Part shown: piece after piece, positions 26,289 to 34,488 of the stretch | Numbering within the stretch: the first letter of the stretch is position 1 | Layout of the letters: each line of letters opens with the position of its first letter | Assembly (NCBI RefSeq): GCF_001939065.1 | Contig: NZ_MPSZ01000005.1 | Span: 1 to 64,000, forward strand | Origin: Exiguobacterium indicum HHS 31 | GTDB lineage: Bacteria; Bacillota; Bacilli; Exiguobacteriales; Exiguobacteriaceae | DNA length: 64,000 nt | Reading direction: 5' to 3' | Translations under genes and position numbers: made by a program | Notes under the pieces: generated by a model | What the model saw: only the letters and a program-made list of their open reading frames with translations | Database searches by the model: none | What the model was told of the DNA's origin: nothing

Positions 26289-28538
26289 ATGTTATTAGAA
26301 AAAACAAGTGCCTGGGCAAGCTTTACGTCTGGTGAATGGGTAAAGACGATCGATGTCGCAGACTTCATCCGACTCAATCGCACGGAATATAAAGGAGATG
26401 ATCACTTTTTAGTCGGTCCGACGCAAGCAACGGAACGTCTCTGGCAACAAATTCTACAGCTGACGAATGAAGAACGACAACGTGGTGGTGTATATGCCGT
26501 CGATGCTAAAACACCATCAACGATCCTCTCGCATGATGCAGGGTATCTGAATCGCTCACTTGAAAAAATCGTCGGTTTACAGACAGACGAACCGTTTAAA
26601 CGTTCGATTCATCCGAACGGTGGGATTCGGATGGTGAATGATGCCCTAGCTGCGTATGGCTTTGAAGCAGACGAGACCGTCACGAAAACTTTCAGCGAGT
26701 ACCGGAAGACACATAACCAAGGGGTTTTCGATGCCTATACCCCTGAAATGCGCGCTGCACGTAAAGCCGGTATTATCACCGGATTACCTGATGCTTATGG
26801 TCGCGGACGGATCATCGGTGACTATCGTCGTGTTGCTTTGTACGGAACGGCACGCTTGATCGAAGAACGTAAGAAGGATTTAAAGGCACGTGGCGGGTTC
26901 TTATCTGAATCGATGATTCGCGACCGTGAAGAGATGAATGAACAGTTGCGCGCATTAACGGAATTGACCGAGCTTGGAGCTCGCTATGGTTTCGATCTCT
27001 CCCGCCCTGCAGAAACAGCACAAGAAGCATTCCAGTGGGTCTATCTTGCCTATCTTGCTGCCATCAAAGAGCAAAACGGGGCAGCCATGTCACTCGGTCG
27101 AGTCTCGACGTTCCTTGATATTTATGTCGAACGTGATCTTGCGGCTGGTCGCTTGACGGAAGAGACTGCACAAGAACTCGTCGATCATTTCGTCATGAAG
27201 CTTCGGATCGTTAAGTTCTTACGGACACCAGACTACAACGATCTATTCTCAGGTGATCCGACGTGGGTAACGGAATCAATCGGTGGAATGAGTGAAGATG
27301 GACGATCAAACGTCACGAAAAGTTCATTCCGCTTCTTACACACTCTCTCGACACTTGGTCCGGCACCGGAACCGAATCTAACCGTTCTCTGGTCTACTCA
27401 GCTTCCACGCGGATTCAAGGAATTCTGTGCGAAGATGTCGATCGTTTCAAGCTCGATTCAATATGAAAACGATGATTTGATGTTACCGGTTTATGGAGAT
27501 GATTACGGCATCGCTTGTTGTGTCTCCGCGATGAAGATCGGGAAACAGATGCAGTTCTTCGGTGCGCGAGCAAACCTGGCAAAAGCATTACTTTATACGA
27601 TCAATGGCGGAATGGATGAGAAGCTCAAAATCCAAGTCGCCCCAGCAAGTCCATTGATGCTTGATGAAGTACTCGATTACGAAACCGTCATGGCGGCTTA
27701 TGATCGTCAACTCGATTGGCTCGCAGAACTGTACGTCAACACACTGAATGTCATCCACTACATGCATGATAAGTACAGCTACGAACGGATTGAGATGGCT
27801 TTACATGATCCAGAAATCTTACGGACGATGGCATGCGGTATCGCTGGTTTATCGGTCGTCGCTGACAGTCTATCTGCCATCCGTTACGCAACAGTTCGTC
27901 CAATCCGAGATGCGGATGGGATTGCAGTTGATTTCAAGATCGAAGGCGAGTTTCCGAAGTTCGGGAATAACGATGAACGGGTAGATCAGATGGCGGTCGA
28001 TCTCGTCACACTGTTCATGGAGAAAATCCGTAAACATCCAACGTATCGCAATGCCCTTCCGACGCAGTCTGTCCTGACGATTACTTCAAACGTCGTCTAC
28101 GGTAAAAAAACAGGAAATACGCCAGATGGACGCCGTGCGGGTGAACCATTCGCACCTGGTGCTAACCCGATGCATGGACGTGACACTAGAGGAGCTGTCG
28201 CCGCACTGACATCTGTCGGAAAATTACCATATGAACATGCGCTCGACGGGATTTCCTACACGTTCTCGATCGTGCCAAAAGCACTTGGTAAGGATGAAGC
28301 CACACGCATTCGCAATACAGTCGGATTACTTGACGGATATATGGGTGGTACGACTTCAAAAGGACACCATTTGAATGTCAACGTCTTTGACCGTGAGACG
28401 TTACTCGATGCCATGGAGCATCCAGAACAATATCCACAGTTAACGATTCGGGTATCCGGTTATGCAGTCAACTTCATTAAACTGACGCGTGAACAACAGA
28501 TCGATGTCATCAATCGAACGTTCCACGGTTCTCTCTAA
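26289..28538 (+). CDS. pflB: Formate C-acetyltransferase (pyruvate formate-lyase)
   Basis: Cleaves pyruvate with CoA to acetyl-CoA and formate under anoxic conditions. The 749-residue protein has the adjacent catalytic cysteines in GIACCVSAM (residues 410-411) and the glycyl-radical loop RVSGYAVNF (Gly724). ATG 26289 has AAAGGAGTGGTATCC; an upstream GTG at 26280 is inside the ribosome site. The activating enzyme gene follows 34 bp downstream. Two Rex-like sites upstream suggest control by the NADH/NAD+ ratio. Confidence 0.97.
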   Translation: MLLEKTSAWASFTSGEWVKTIDVADFIRLNRTEYKGDDHFLVGPTQATERLWQQILQLTNEERQRGGVYAVDAKTPSTILSHDAGYLNRSLEKIVGLQTDEPFKRSIHPNGGIRMVNDALAAYGFEADETVTKTFSEYRKTHNQGVFDAYTPEMRAARKAGIITGLPDAYGRGRIIGDYRRVALYGTARLIEERKKDLKARGGFLSESMIRDREEMNEQLRALTELTELGARYGFDLSRPAETAQEAFQWVYLAYLAAIKEQNGAAMSLGRVSTFLDIYVERDLAAGRLTEETAQELVDHFVMKLRIVKFLRTPDYNDLFSGDPTWVTESIGGMSEDGRSNVTKSSFRFLHTLSTLGPAPEPNLTVLWSTQLPRGFKEFCAKMSIVSSSIQYENDDLMLPVYGDDYGIACCVSAMKIGKQMQFFGARANLAKALLYTINGGMDEKLKIQVAPASPLMLDEVLDYETVMAAYDRQLDWLAELYVNTLNVIHYMHDKYSYERIEMALHDPEILRTMACGIAGLSVVADSLSAIRYATVRPIRDADGIAVDFKIEGEFPKFGNNDERVDQMAVDLVTLFMEKIRKHPTYRNALPTQSVLTITSNVVYGKKTGNTPDGRRAGEPFAPGANPMHGRDTRGAVAALTSVGKLPYEHALDGISYTFSIVPKALGKDEATRIRNTVGLLDGYMGGTTSKGHHLNVNVFDRETLLDAMEHPEQYPQLTIRVSGYAVNFIKLTREQQIDVINRTFHGSL

Positions 28539-28572
28539 AATGATGTGTAGTATGTGAAAGGAAGTGAGCAGG

Positions 28573-29292
28573 ATGACCTATGGTATGATCCATTCCGTTG
28601 AATCATGTGGAACAGTCGATGGTCCTGGCATTCGATTCATCGTCTTTACGCAAGGATGTCCACTACGATGTCAATACTGTCATAACGTGGATACATGGGA
28701 GTTCGGTTGCGGACGGCGTGTCTCAGCAGACGAAGTCGTAAAAGAAGCGATCAGCTATCGCTCCTTTTTCGAGGCCACGGGTGGCGGAATCACCTTCTCT
28801 GGAGGTGAACCGCTCGCTCAGCCAGAATTCTTGGAGGCTGCTTTAACAGAAGCAAAACGCCATGGACTGCATACGGTCATCGATACCGCGGGATCCGTCG
28901 TCCCGAAAAACATCGATGCGATTCTCGATGCGACGGATCTAGTACTACTCGATATCAAACATATCGACGATGCCGCTTGTCGCGTCTTGACTGGACGGAG
29001 TAACGCCAATACACTCGCCTTCGCAAAACGCCTAGCCGAGCGAAACATTCCCGTCTGGATTCGCCACGTCCTCGTTCCAGGTATTACGATGTCAGAACAT
29101 TTCCTCCGTCAGACCGGCGAGTTCATCCGGACGCTCGGAAACGTCGAGCGCGTCGAAGTACTCCCTTATCATCAACTCGGTGTCTATAAGTGGGAAAACC
29201 TCGGTCTCGCATATCCGTTAACTGATGTGCTTCCCCCTTCATCAGAAGAAACGGATACTGCGCAAACCTTACTTGAATCGTACTTGTGTTAA
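28573..29292 (+). CDS. pflA: Pyruvate formate-lyase activating enzyme
   Basis: Radical-SAM enzyme that installs the glycyl radical on PflB. The 239-residue protein carries the CX3CX2C cluster motif in GCPLRCQYCHN (near residue 30), the GGGITFSGGEPL SAM-binding motif and the DGPGIRF leader characteristic of activases. ATG 28573 is preferred (GAAAGGAAGTGAGCAGG) over an in-frame GTG three codons earlier. Confidence 0.95.
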   Translation: MTYGMIHSVESCGTVDGPGIRFIVFTQGCPLRCQYCHNVDTWEFGCGRRVSADEVVKEAISYRSFFEATGGGITFSGGEPLAQPEFLEAALTEAKRHGLHTVIDTAGSVVPKNIDAILDATDLVLLDIKHIDDAACRVLTGRSNANTLAFAKRLAERNIPVWIRHVLVPGITMSEHFLRQTGEFIRTLGNVERVEVLPYHQLGVYKWENLGLAYPLTDVLPPSSEETDTAQTLLESYLC

Positions 29293-29312
29293 CGTTTCCA
29301 TTTTGTTACAAT
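29284..29312 (+). promoter_or_regulatory. Putative promoter of ABC-F leader
   Basis: TTGTGT and TACAAT hexamers spaced by 17 bp, overlapping the end of pflA; would start transcription near 29319, about 30 bp before the leader peptide. Confidence 0.45.
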
Positions 29313-29349
29313 GACGGCATAGACTATGAACAGGAGGTACAACATCGAA

Positions 29350-29379
29350 ATGAAGCAATCACTCGTACACGTCGCTTGA
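29350..29379 (+). CDS. Leader peptide MKQSLVHVA upstream of ABC-F gene
   Basis: Nine-codon ORF preceded by CAGGAGGTACAACATCGAA. Its TGA overlaps the ATG of a second in-frame ORF (29379-29546) that reads through the attenuator hairpin. Short ORFs in front of conditional terminators are standard for inducible antibiotic-resistance ABC-F genes; ribosome stalling here is the inferred sensor. Confidence 0.5.
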   Translation: MKQSLVHVA

Positions 29380-29411
29380 TGAATGAAATCATCTCTTTCG
29401 CAATGCAGTTG

Positions 29412-29524
29412 CGGATGTCTGACGCTACGAGTCTGCTCTATTTCGGTGTGACCAACCTCTGGCCAGCACCTTCTTTGAGTTACACTCCGGCACACCATCC
29501 GCTCGCTTCGGATGGTGTGTTTTT
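29412..29524 (+). promoter_or_regulatory. Transcription attenuator of the ABC-F gene
   Basis: Terminator: CACACCATCCG (29491-29501), CTCGCTT loop, CGGATGGTGTG (29509-29519), then TTTTT. Upstream CGGATG (29412-29417) and GGTGTG (29445-29450) each complement one half of the 5' arm and could form antiterminators. The hairpin lies 43 bp before the ABC-F start, so it must be bypassed for expression. Region 29293-29566 otherwise holds no gene. Confidence 0.6.
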
Positions 29525-29566
29525 CATTTCATCTTATCGGAAATGAACACTAAAGGAGCTGCTTTT

Positions 29567-31267
29567 ATGCCTACTGAAACACTTACGATCCAACACCTAT
29601 CGATGGACTACGACGAACGACGTCTTTTCTCGGACGTTTCTTTTCATATTCATACCGGTGAACATGTCGCCTTAATCGGTCCGAACGGCATCGGAAAAAC
29701 GACACTGTTACACTTGATCGCTGACCAACTTCAGCCGACTGACGGTTCGATCAAGCGTCATTACAAAAAACTCGGTCTACTATCACAACACTTCGTAGCG
29801 GGCGATCACACCGTTCTTGATTTCGTCGAACGAGCGGATGCGGTTCGTTATCAACTTCGCGCTAATGCCATGAATGGTGACTTGACGATCTATCAACAAG
29901 CACTCGATCAGGACGCCTTCTCGCTTGAAGCAGATGCAACACGCGTCTTAAAAGAAGTCAAATTAGAGGAAGCACTCTGGACACACAAAGCATCCAGTTT
30001 AAGCGGTGGTGAACAGACGCGCCTCCAACTTGCCTGCCTGCTTCTGTCACGACCTGATTTCATCATTCTCGATGAACCGACGAATCATCTGGATCAAGAG
30101 ACGCTCGAGTGGCTCACGGAATGGGTCAACATGTCACGGACCTCGATTCTCTACGTCTCACACGAACGATTCTTCATCGACGCAACAGCTGATGCCGTCA
30201 TTGAATTATCCGAATCAGGGGCAACGCGATACAGTGGAAACTACCAGTCCTATAAAGAACAAAAGGAACATCAAGCTCTGTCGCAACAACGAGCGTACGA
30301 AAAACAAGAACGCACCCGTAAAGAGCTGACACGCATGATTCAAGGATACCGGCAATGGCATCAAAAAGCCTCGAATCAAGCGAGTGAACGGGATCCGTAT
30401 GCGAAAAAGAAGGCTGCTAAACATGCGACGAAGGTCAAGGCAAAAGAGCAGCAACTCGAGCGTCTACTCGAGGATCGTGTACAAAAACCACAAGTTGCAC
30501 CGACTGTTCACGTCGCATTCGAACATGAAGCGATTCGTGCGAAACGACTGATTTCGTTTGAACGTGTCTCTTTCATGCATGAGACGAAACCGATCCTAAA
30601 GGATGTTTCGTTTACGGTAGAACATGGTGACCGAATTGCTGTCATCGGACCGAATGGAAGCGGAAAAACGACCTTACTGCGTCTCATCGAGGGCGAATAT
30701 GCTCCTCATCAAGGGAACATAATCCGTCATCCTCGATTGAAGACCGGCTATTTTTCACAAGCCCTTTCCCACTTACCGACATCAGGTACGTTGTTAGAGG
30801 CATTACTTGAGTACGGCACGATGAGTGAAACGGACGCCCGGACGTTACTCGCCTGTTTTTTATTCCGTCGCGATGATGTTTACCGGTCGATTTCCGACGC
30901 CAGTATGGGTGAGAAATGTCGGATTGCTTTCTTACGCCTGTATTTTTCTGGTGCTCACTTGCTTATTCTCGATGAACCAACGAACTATTTGGACCTTGCG
31001 ACTCGTGAACAAATCGAAGCCGCCCTCGATGTTTTCCCTGGTGAGCTCCTCTTCGTCTCCCACGATCGTTATTTTACTGATCGGCTGTCGAATCGGACGT
31101 TTGATTTAACGACTGGATTCAACGATCATCCGGTCGGAACGGCCACGGTACGAAACGCGCGCCGAAGTGACCCTGAAGCGATTCAATCCGACTTACATCG
31201 TCTTGATGCGTTGACGGGTAACGTGCCGTTCCATACAGAAACAAATGAATTCCTTTCAAAAGAATAA
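29567..31267 (+). CDS. ABC-F ribosome-protection type ATPase (antibiotic-resistance class)
   Basis: 566 residues, two ABC domains and no membrane part. Half 1: Walker A GPNGIGKTT, signature LSGGEQTRLQL, Walker B FIILDEPTNHLD. Half 2: Walker A GPNGSGKTT, an unusual signature ASMGEKCRIAF and Walker B LLILDEPTNYLD. The linker between them (about 240-320) is long, basic and charged, as in Vga/Lsa/VmlR-like proteins that dislodge lincosamides, streptogramins or pleuromutilins from the ribosome. A leader peptide plus attenuator upstream supports that class. Drug specificity cannot be read from the sequence. RBS AAAGGAGCTGCTTTT. Confidence 0.85.
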   Translation: MPTETLTIQHLSMDYDERRLFSDVSFHIHTGEHVALIGPNGIGKTTLLHLIADQLQPTDGSIKRHYKKLGLLSQHFVAGDHTVLDFVERADAVRYQLRANAMNGDLTIYQQALDQDAFSLEADATRVLKEVKLEEALWTHKASSLSGGEQTRLQLACLLLSRPDFIILDEPTNHLDQETLEWLTEWVNMSRTSILYVSHERFFIDATADAVIELSESGATRYSGNYQSYKEQKEHQALSQQRAYEKQERTRKELTRMIQGYRQWHQKASNQASERDPYAKKKAAKHATKVKAKEQQLERLLEDRVQKPQVAPTVHVAFEHEAIRAKRLISFERVSFMHETKPILKDVSFTVEHGDRIAVIGPNGSGKTTLLRLIEGEYAPHQGNIIRHPRLKTGYFSQALSHLPTSGTLLEALLEYGTMSETDARTLLACFLFRRDDVYRSISDASMGEKCRIAFLRLYFSGAHLLILDEPTNYLDLATREQIEAALDVFPGELLFVSHDRYFTDRLSNRTFDLTTGFNDHPVGTATVRNARRSDPEAIQSDLHRLDALTGNVPFHTETNEFLSKE

Positions 31268-31271
31268 CGAG

Positions 31272-31324
31272 AAAAAAGCATCTGCATAGAAAAAGAGACT
31301 CCTTTTTCCGTTGCAGATGCTTTT
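31272..31324. terminator. Bidirectional terminator between ABC-F gene and rsgA-like gene
   Basis: AAAAAAGCATCTGCA pairs with TGCAGATGCTTTT around a loop that itself contains AAAAAG/CTTTTT. Confidence 0.85.
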
Positions 31325-31339
31325 CATATTTCAGTCGTA

Positions 31340-32389
31340 TTATCGCTTTTGATACTTCACTTTCGTATGCGCTTGGGCCTGCTTGTGGATTTTTTTCCAC
31401 TTTTCTTTCTCCGCCGCCTGCAACGCCACATTTTGCTTGCGTTCCGCATAAGCGATTTCTCGTTTTAGCTTGACGAAGCTATTCCAGCGTTCAGCAGTTA
31501 GTGTGCCATCTTCTAAAGCTGTCCGAACGGCACAGCCCGGTTCCTTATCATGTTTACAGTCTCGGAAACGACAGTTTTCAGCAAGCTCCTCAATATCGGA
31601 AAACGTCGACGATAGTCCGTCACTTCCATCCCATAAGGCCAATTCTCGCATCCCCGGTGTATCAACGAGCAGTAGACCGTTCGATAGTCGTTTCAGTTCG
31701 CGATGCGTCGTCGTGTGACGTCCACGTTCATCGTCTTCTCGTACGCCACCCGTCTCCATTAACTGTTCTCCAGCTAAAGCATTGACGAGCGTCGACTTCC
31801 CGACGCCGGACGATCCGACTAACACGATCGTCTGCTTGATTTGTAACTGTTCACGCAACTCCTCTAATCCGTCGCCGGTCAAAGAATCAACGGCAAGGAT
31901 TGGTGTTCCGAACGCGATCGCTTCGACAGCCTGCAGTTCCGTTTCAATCGACGGCATCAGACTTTTTTTCGTCAGGACGATGATTGGTGTCACCCCTGCA
32001 TCCCAAGCAACCGTTAAATAACGTTCCAGTCGACGGACGTTGAAGTCATGTCCAAAAGCCATGACGAGCAAGGCAACGTCGACATTCGCGCAGATGATTT
32101 GTTCCTCGGTCTCCGTTCCTGCCGCTTTTCGGGAAAATTGAGAAGATCGTGGCAAGACACGTTCGATCCGTCCCTTCCCCGGTTCTCGCTCTGTTTGGAT
32201 GATCCAGTCACCAACCGCTGGTAATTCAGCTTTCGTTCCCGATTGAAAACGCAATTTACCAGACAGTTCGCTCAGCGATTCTCCTGTTTCCGTCATGACG
32301 CGATAATGTGTTTGATAGACGGCTATGATCCGTCCTAATCGTTCTGTTCCTGTCGTTTCGTAGACAGGTGGTGTACCCCATTCGTTCAA
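31340..32389 (-). CDS. rsgA: RsgA-type circularly permuted GTPase
   Basis: A GTPase that would act in late 30S subunit maturation. Order: OB fold (about 15-80), permuted GTPase with G4-like LTKKS before G1 GSSGVGKST (about 195) and G3 DTPGM, then a zinc module CRFRDCKHDKEPGC (about 275-290). It is 349 residues, longer than usual Bacillales RsgA (about 295), with a lysine-rich C-terminal helix; it is probably a second, divergent paralogue. G4 is degenerate (TKKS rather than NKxD). Start is TTG, supported by AGAGGAGGAAACCA 7 nt upstream. That ribosome site can be masked by an upstream hairpin. Confidence 0.85.
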   Translation of the reverse strand: MNEWGTPPVYETTGTERLGRIIAVYQTHYRVMTETGESLSELSGKLRFQSGTKAELPAVGDWIIQTEREPGKGRIERVLPRSSQFSRKAAGTETEEQIICANVDVALLVMAFGHDFNVRRLERYLTVAWDAGVTPIIVLTKKSLMPSIETELQAVEAIAFGTPILAVDSLTGDGLEELREQLQIKQTIVLVGSSGVGKSTLVNALAGEQLMETGGVREDDERGRHTTTHRELKRLSNGLLLVDTPGMRELALWDGSDGLSSTFSDIEELAENCRFRDCKHDKEPGCAVRTALEDGTLTAERWNSFVKLKREIAYAERKQNVALQAAEKEKWKKIHKQAQAHTKVKYQKR

Positions 32390-32391
32390 AT

Positions 32392-32437
32392 GGTTTCCTC
32401 CTCTGATTTAAGGGAGGGAAACCCCTCCCTGGTTTCC
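32392..32437 (-). promoter_or_regulatory. Translation attenuator masking the rsgA ribosome site
   Basis: Reading the minus strand: segment 1 GGAAACC (32437-32431), segment 2 GGTTTCC (32423-32417), segment 3 GGAAACC (32398-32392) attached to the GAGGAGG ribosome site. 1:2 pairing (7 bp) leaves the site free; 2:3 pairing extends to ten pairs with one bulged C (GGTTTCC-C-TCC with GGAGGAAACC) and buries it. A third option, AGGGAGGG/CCCTCCCT with a GTTT loop (32430-32411), also competes. This is the erm/cat attenuator design. Confidence 0.6.
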
Positions 32438-32476
32438 GATACATGTTACTTTTTTAGCGTTGATTGTTGCACTCAT
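32408..32476 (-). CDS. 22-residue leader peptide upstream of rsgA
   Basis: ORF beginning MSATINAKKV, with TCIGNQ in the middle and ending GGVSLP then TAA. A GAGAGGAG ribosome site lies 8 nt before its ATG (a second ATG two codons earlier is too close). The last nine codons overlap segments 1 and 2 of the attenuator, and the stop is 19 nt before the rsgA TTG start. I infer that a ribosome stalled on it controls access to the rsgA ribosome site. Confidence 0.55.
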   Translation of the reverse strand: MSATINAKKVTCIGNQGGVSLP

Positions 32477-32562
32477 CAACATCACTCCTCTCGATTCAAT
32501 TCCCTTATAGAGTATCATATGAATCATTGGTTCTGATAGCGCTTCCCTTAAAGTCAGACCTT

Positions 32563-32584
32563 CTCTCCGCCTTAAGCCCGAGAG
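32563..32584. promoter_or_regulatory. Imperfect palindrome upstream of liaI (candidate LiaR operator)
   Basis: Centred on TTAA: CTCTCcGcCTT paired with AAGcCcGAGAG, 9 of 11 positions symmetric. It lies about 45 bp before a TATCAT -10-like hexamer (32628-32633) that has no good -35, as expected for an activator-dependent promoter. Region 32477-32662 otherwise holds no gene. Confidence 0.4.
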
Positions 32585-32662
32585 CAAATACGGTCCAAAG
32601 AGTGTCGTAGGAATAGAAGGACTCCCGTATCATAAAGGTATCAACACAAGGGAGGCTTCCTC

Positions 32663-33040
32663 ATGAAGCAATCGAAAGGAAAACAACTGGTGATGATTCT
32701 CGCCGGACTGGCGTTACTTGCCGTCGTTATCGGAACATTACCGCATATGATCGGACTTGGTTTAGGGGCGTTACTCGCGTTCTATTCGATCAGTAAGTTC
32801 ATGCAATCGAACAAATGGCCAGCGAAACTCGGCTTCGGATTCCTAGCAGCCATCGGAATCGGGCTTGCCCTCTCGAACATCTGGGCAGTCATCGGAATCG
32901 CAGCAGCCATCGCATTGTACGTCGGTTACATGCGTATGAAACTACAACGTGTCAATGTTCAAGATCTCTTTAACCGTCGCCGTACATCAACGACACATTT
33001 CGAAGCAGACTGGAAAGACCTAGACGAAAAACGTTTCTAA
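32663..33040 (+). CDS. liaI: LiaI-like small membrane protein
   Basis: 125 residues with an N-terminal glycine-rich region of three or four hydrophobic stretches (about 8-95) and a charged C-terminal tail. Size, topology and position directly before a PspA-like gene and LiaFSR match B. subtilis LiaI, which anchors LiaH at the membrane during envelope stress. RBS AGGGAGGCTTCCTC. Confidence 0.75.
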   Translation: MKQSKGKQLVMILAGLALLAVVIGTLPHMIGLGLGALLAFYSISKFMQSNKWPAKLGFGFLAAIGIGLALSNIWAVIGIAAAIALYVGYMRMKLQRVNVQDLFNRRRTSTTHFEADWKDLDEKRF

Positions 33041-33091
33041 TCAAAATGTGTGACCCGATATCATTCGCCACTTCCAAGGAGGAATTTTTTC

Positions 33092-33709
33092 ATGAAAAAC
33101 GTATTTGATCAACTCAACGATTTTGCGACACAAATGATGACAGAAGTCAAAAAAGCTGCTGAACAGGGCGAAGTACCTGCTAAGAAACTTGTTCGTCATA
33201 TCCGATCAACAGAAGCTGATTTAAAAGAGATTGATCGACTACTCGAGCGTCAACGGACATTGCTGCTGGAACTGACACAAAAACAGGAAGAAGCGAAGGA
33301 TTTAGCCGATAAACGCTTCAAGCAAGTCGAAATCGCGAACGAAGCCGGTGAACAACAACTGGCTGAGCGTGCAGCCATCGAATCGAAGCATTACGGGGAG
33401 CAGTACCGGTTCTTTGAAGAACTCGTCGCTGAGACGAAACGCGAGCTGAACGAATTGGAACGTGAAGCCCTCGAATTGAAGTTAAAGCTCGAAGATCTAC
33501 AAAACAAACGGTACGAATGGATGATGCGCGAAAACGTCTCGAACTTAAAAAACAAGATGAACCAGGTGCTAGATCGCGAACCAAATGCTACTATAAAAGA
33601 AGAAGCACATCCGTTCACGGCAGAAGAGCCTGAAGCAAAACAACCAGCCGTTGATGAAGATGATATCGATGCGCGTATCGCTGAACTCGAACGCCGCATT
33701 CACCAATAA
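33092..33709 (+). CDS. liaH: LiaH/PspA-family coiled-coil protein
   Basis: 205 residues, almost entirely helical and highly charged; long coiled coil from about residue 30 to 165 and an acidic, Asp-rich C-terminal segment ending with a short helix (DARIAELERRI). Phage-shock-like proteins coat the inner face of a stressed membrane. ATG 33092 has AAGGAGGAATTTTTTC; an upstream in-frame start is not used. Second gene of the Lia cassette. Confidence 0.8.
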   Translation: MKNVFDQLNDFATQMMTEVKKAAEQGEVPAKKLVRHIRSTEADLKEIDRLLERQRTLLLELTQKQEEAKDLADKRFKQVEIANEAGEQQLAERAAIESKHYGEQYRFFEELVAETKRELNELEREALELKLKLEDLQNKRYEWMMRENVSNLKNKMNQVLDREPNATIKEEAHPFTAEEPEAKQPAVDEDDIDARIAELERRIHQ

Positions 33710-33768
33710 GCAGTCAATGATGAAGGAGGCGTATGCCTCCCTTTGTCATGTTAGAAAGGAGATTGATC

Positions 33769-34488
33769 GTGCGACGATTAAGTACGAAACAACTGGTCGG
33801 TTACGTATCGATCCTGTTCGCCCTCGGTCTGTTCTATGACCTATTGTCCGGTGCAGGAAATGTATTGTTTGGTGTCTTATTTCCGTTCCTGCTGTATTAT
33901 GTCGGGATTCATTTCCGGCGACGCAATCATGAAAAATTAGCAATCCTCTTCTACATCGTCGGTACGATCATTCTTGCTGGCGTCGTCCTTAGTTCGGCTG
34001 CCATCGGTTTTGTCATTGCTGGTATCTTGCTCTATCTTGGGATCATTCTCGTGACACGACATTCTGTCCGCGAATTTTTATTTTCACGGATTGCTCCGCA
34101 TCAATATGAAGAGGAAGGGATCAAGATTCAACCCGCTTATTCCTTCTCGACTCAAGCCGATGCACCGTACGTCTTACAGGATTTGAGCGAACAGTTCATC
34201 GTCAAGGATTTAGAAATCGATTTGACGCACGCCTATGTTCCAGAAGGCGAGACCTTGATCGTCGTCAGTGGTGTCGTCGGGGACGTCCGAATTCTTTTAC
34301 CGTCCGGCTACGACTATACACTCGACACGTCAATCGGCTTCGGAAGCGTCAAGACAGATATCCGCCGGATTCCGACCTTCTTTAATCGACGCATTCAATT
34401 CCGGGCACCGGAATACGGCGAAGCGACGCGGAAGGTTCGCATTCATGTCATGCTCGGTATTGGCAACGTGGAGGTGTCTTCGATATGA
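33769..34488 (+). CDS. liaF: LiaF-like membrane inhibitor of LiaRS
   Basis: 239 residues: four hydrophobic segments in the first 105 residues, then a beta-rich C-terminal domain (about 125-239) with VVSGVVGDVRILLPSG and GFGSVKTDIR, the repeating pattern of LiaF C-terminal domains. In B. subtilis LiaF keeps the kinase LiaS off. Start is GTG with AGAAAGGAGATTGATC; it overlaps liaS by 4 bp. Confidence 0.8.
   Translation: MRRLSTKQLVGYVSILFALGLFYDLLSGAGNVLFGVLFPFLLYYVGIHFRRRNHEKLAILFYIVGTIILAGVVLSSAAIGFVIAGILLYLGIILVTRHSVREFLFSRIAPHQYEEEGIKIQPAYSFSTQADAPYVLQDLSEQFIVKDLEIDLTHAYVPEGETLIVVSGVVGDVRILLPSGYDYTLDTSIGFGSVKTDIRRIPTFFNRRIQFRAPEYGEATRKVRIHVMLGIGNVEVSSI

Noticed and set aside
29379-29546. 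55-codon ORF overlapping the leader peptide stop (ATGA)
   Set aside because: It reads through the attenuator hairpin and has no own ribosome site; probably incidental, though coupling to the leader cannot be excluded.
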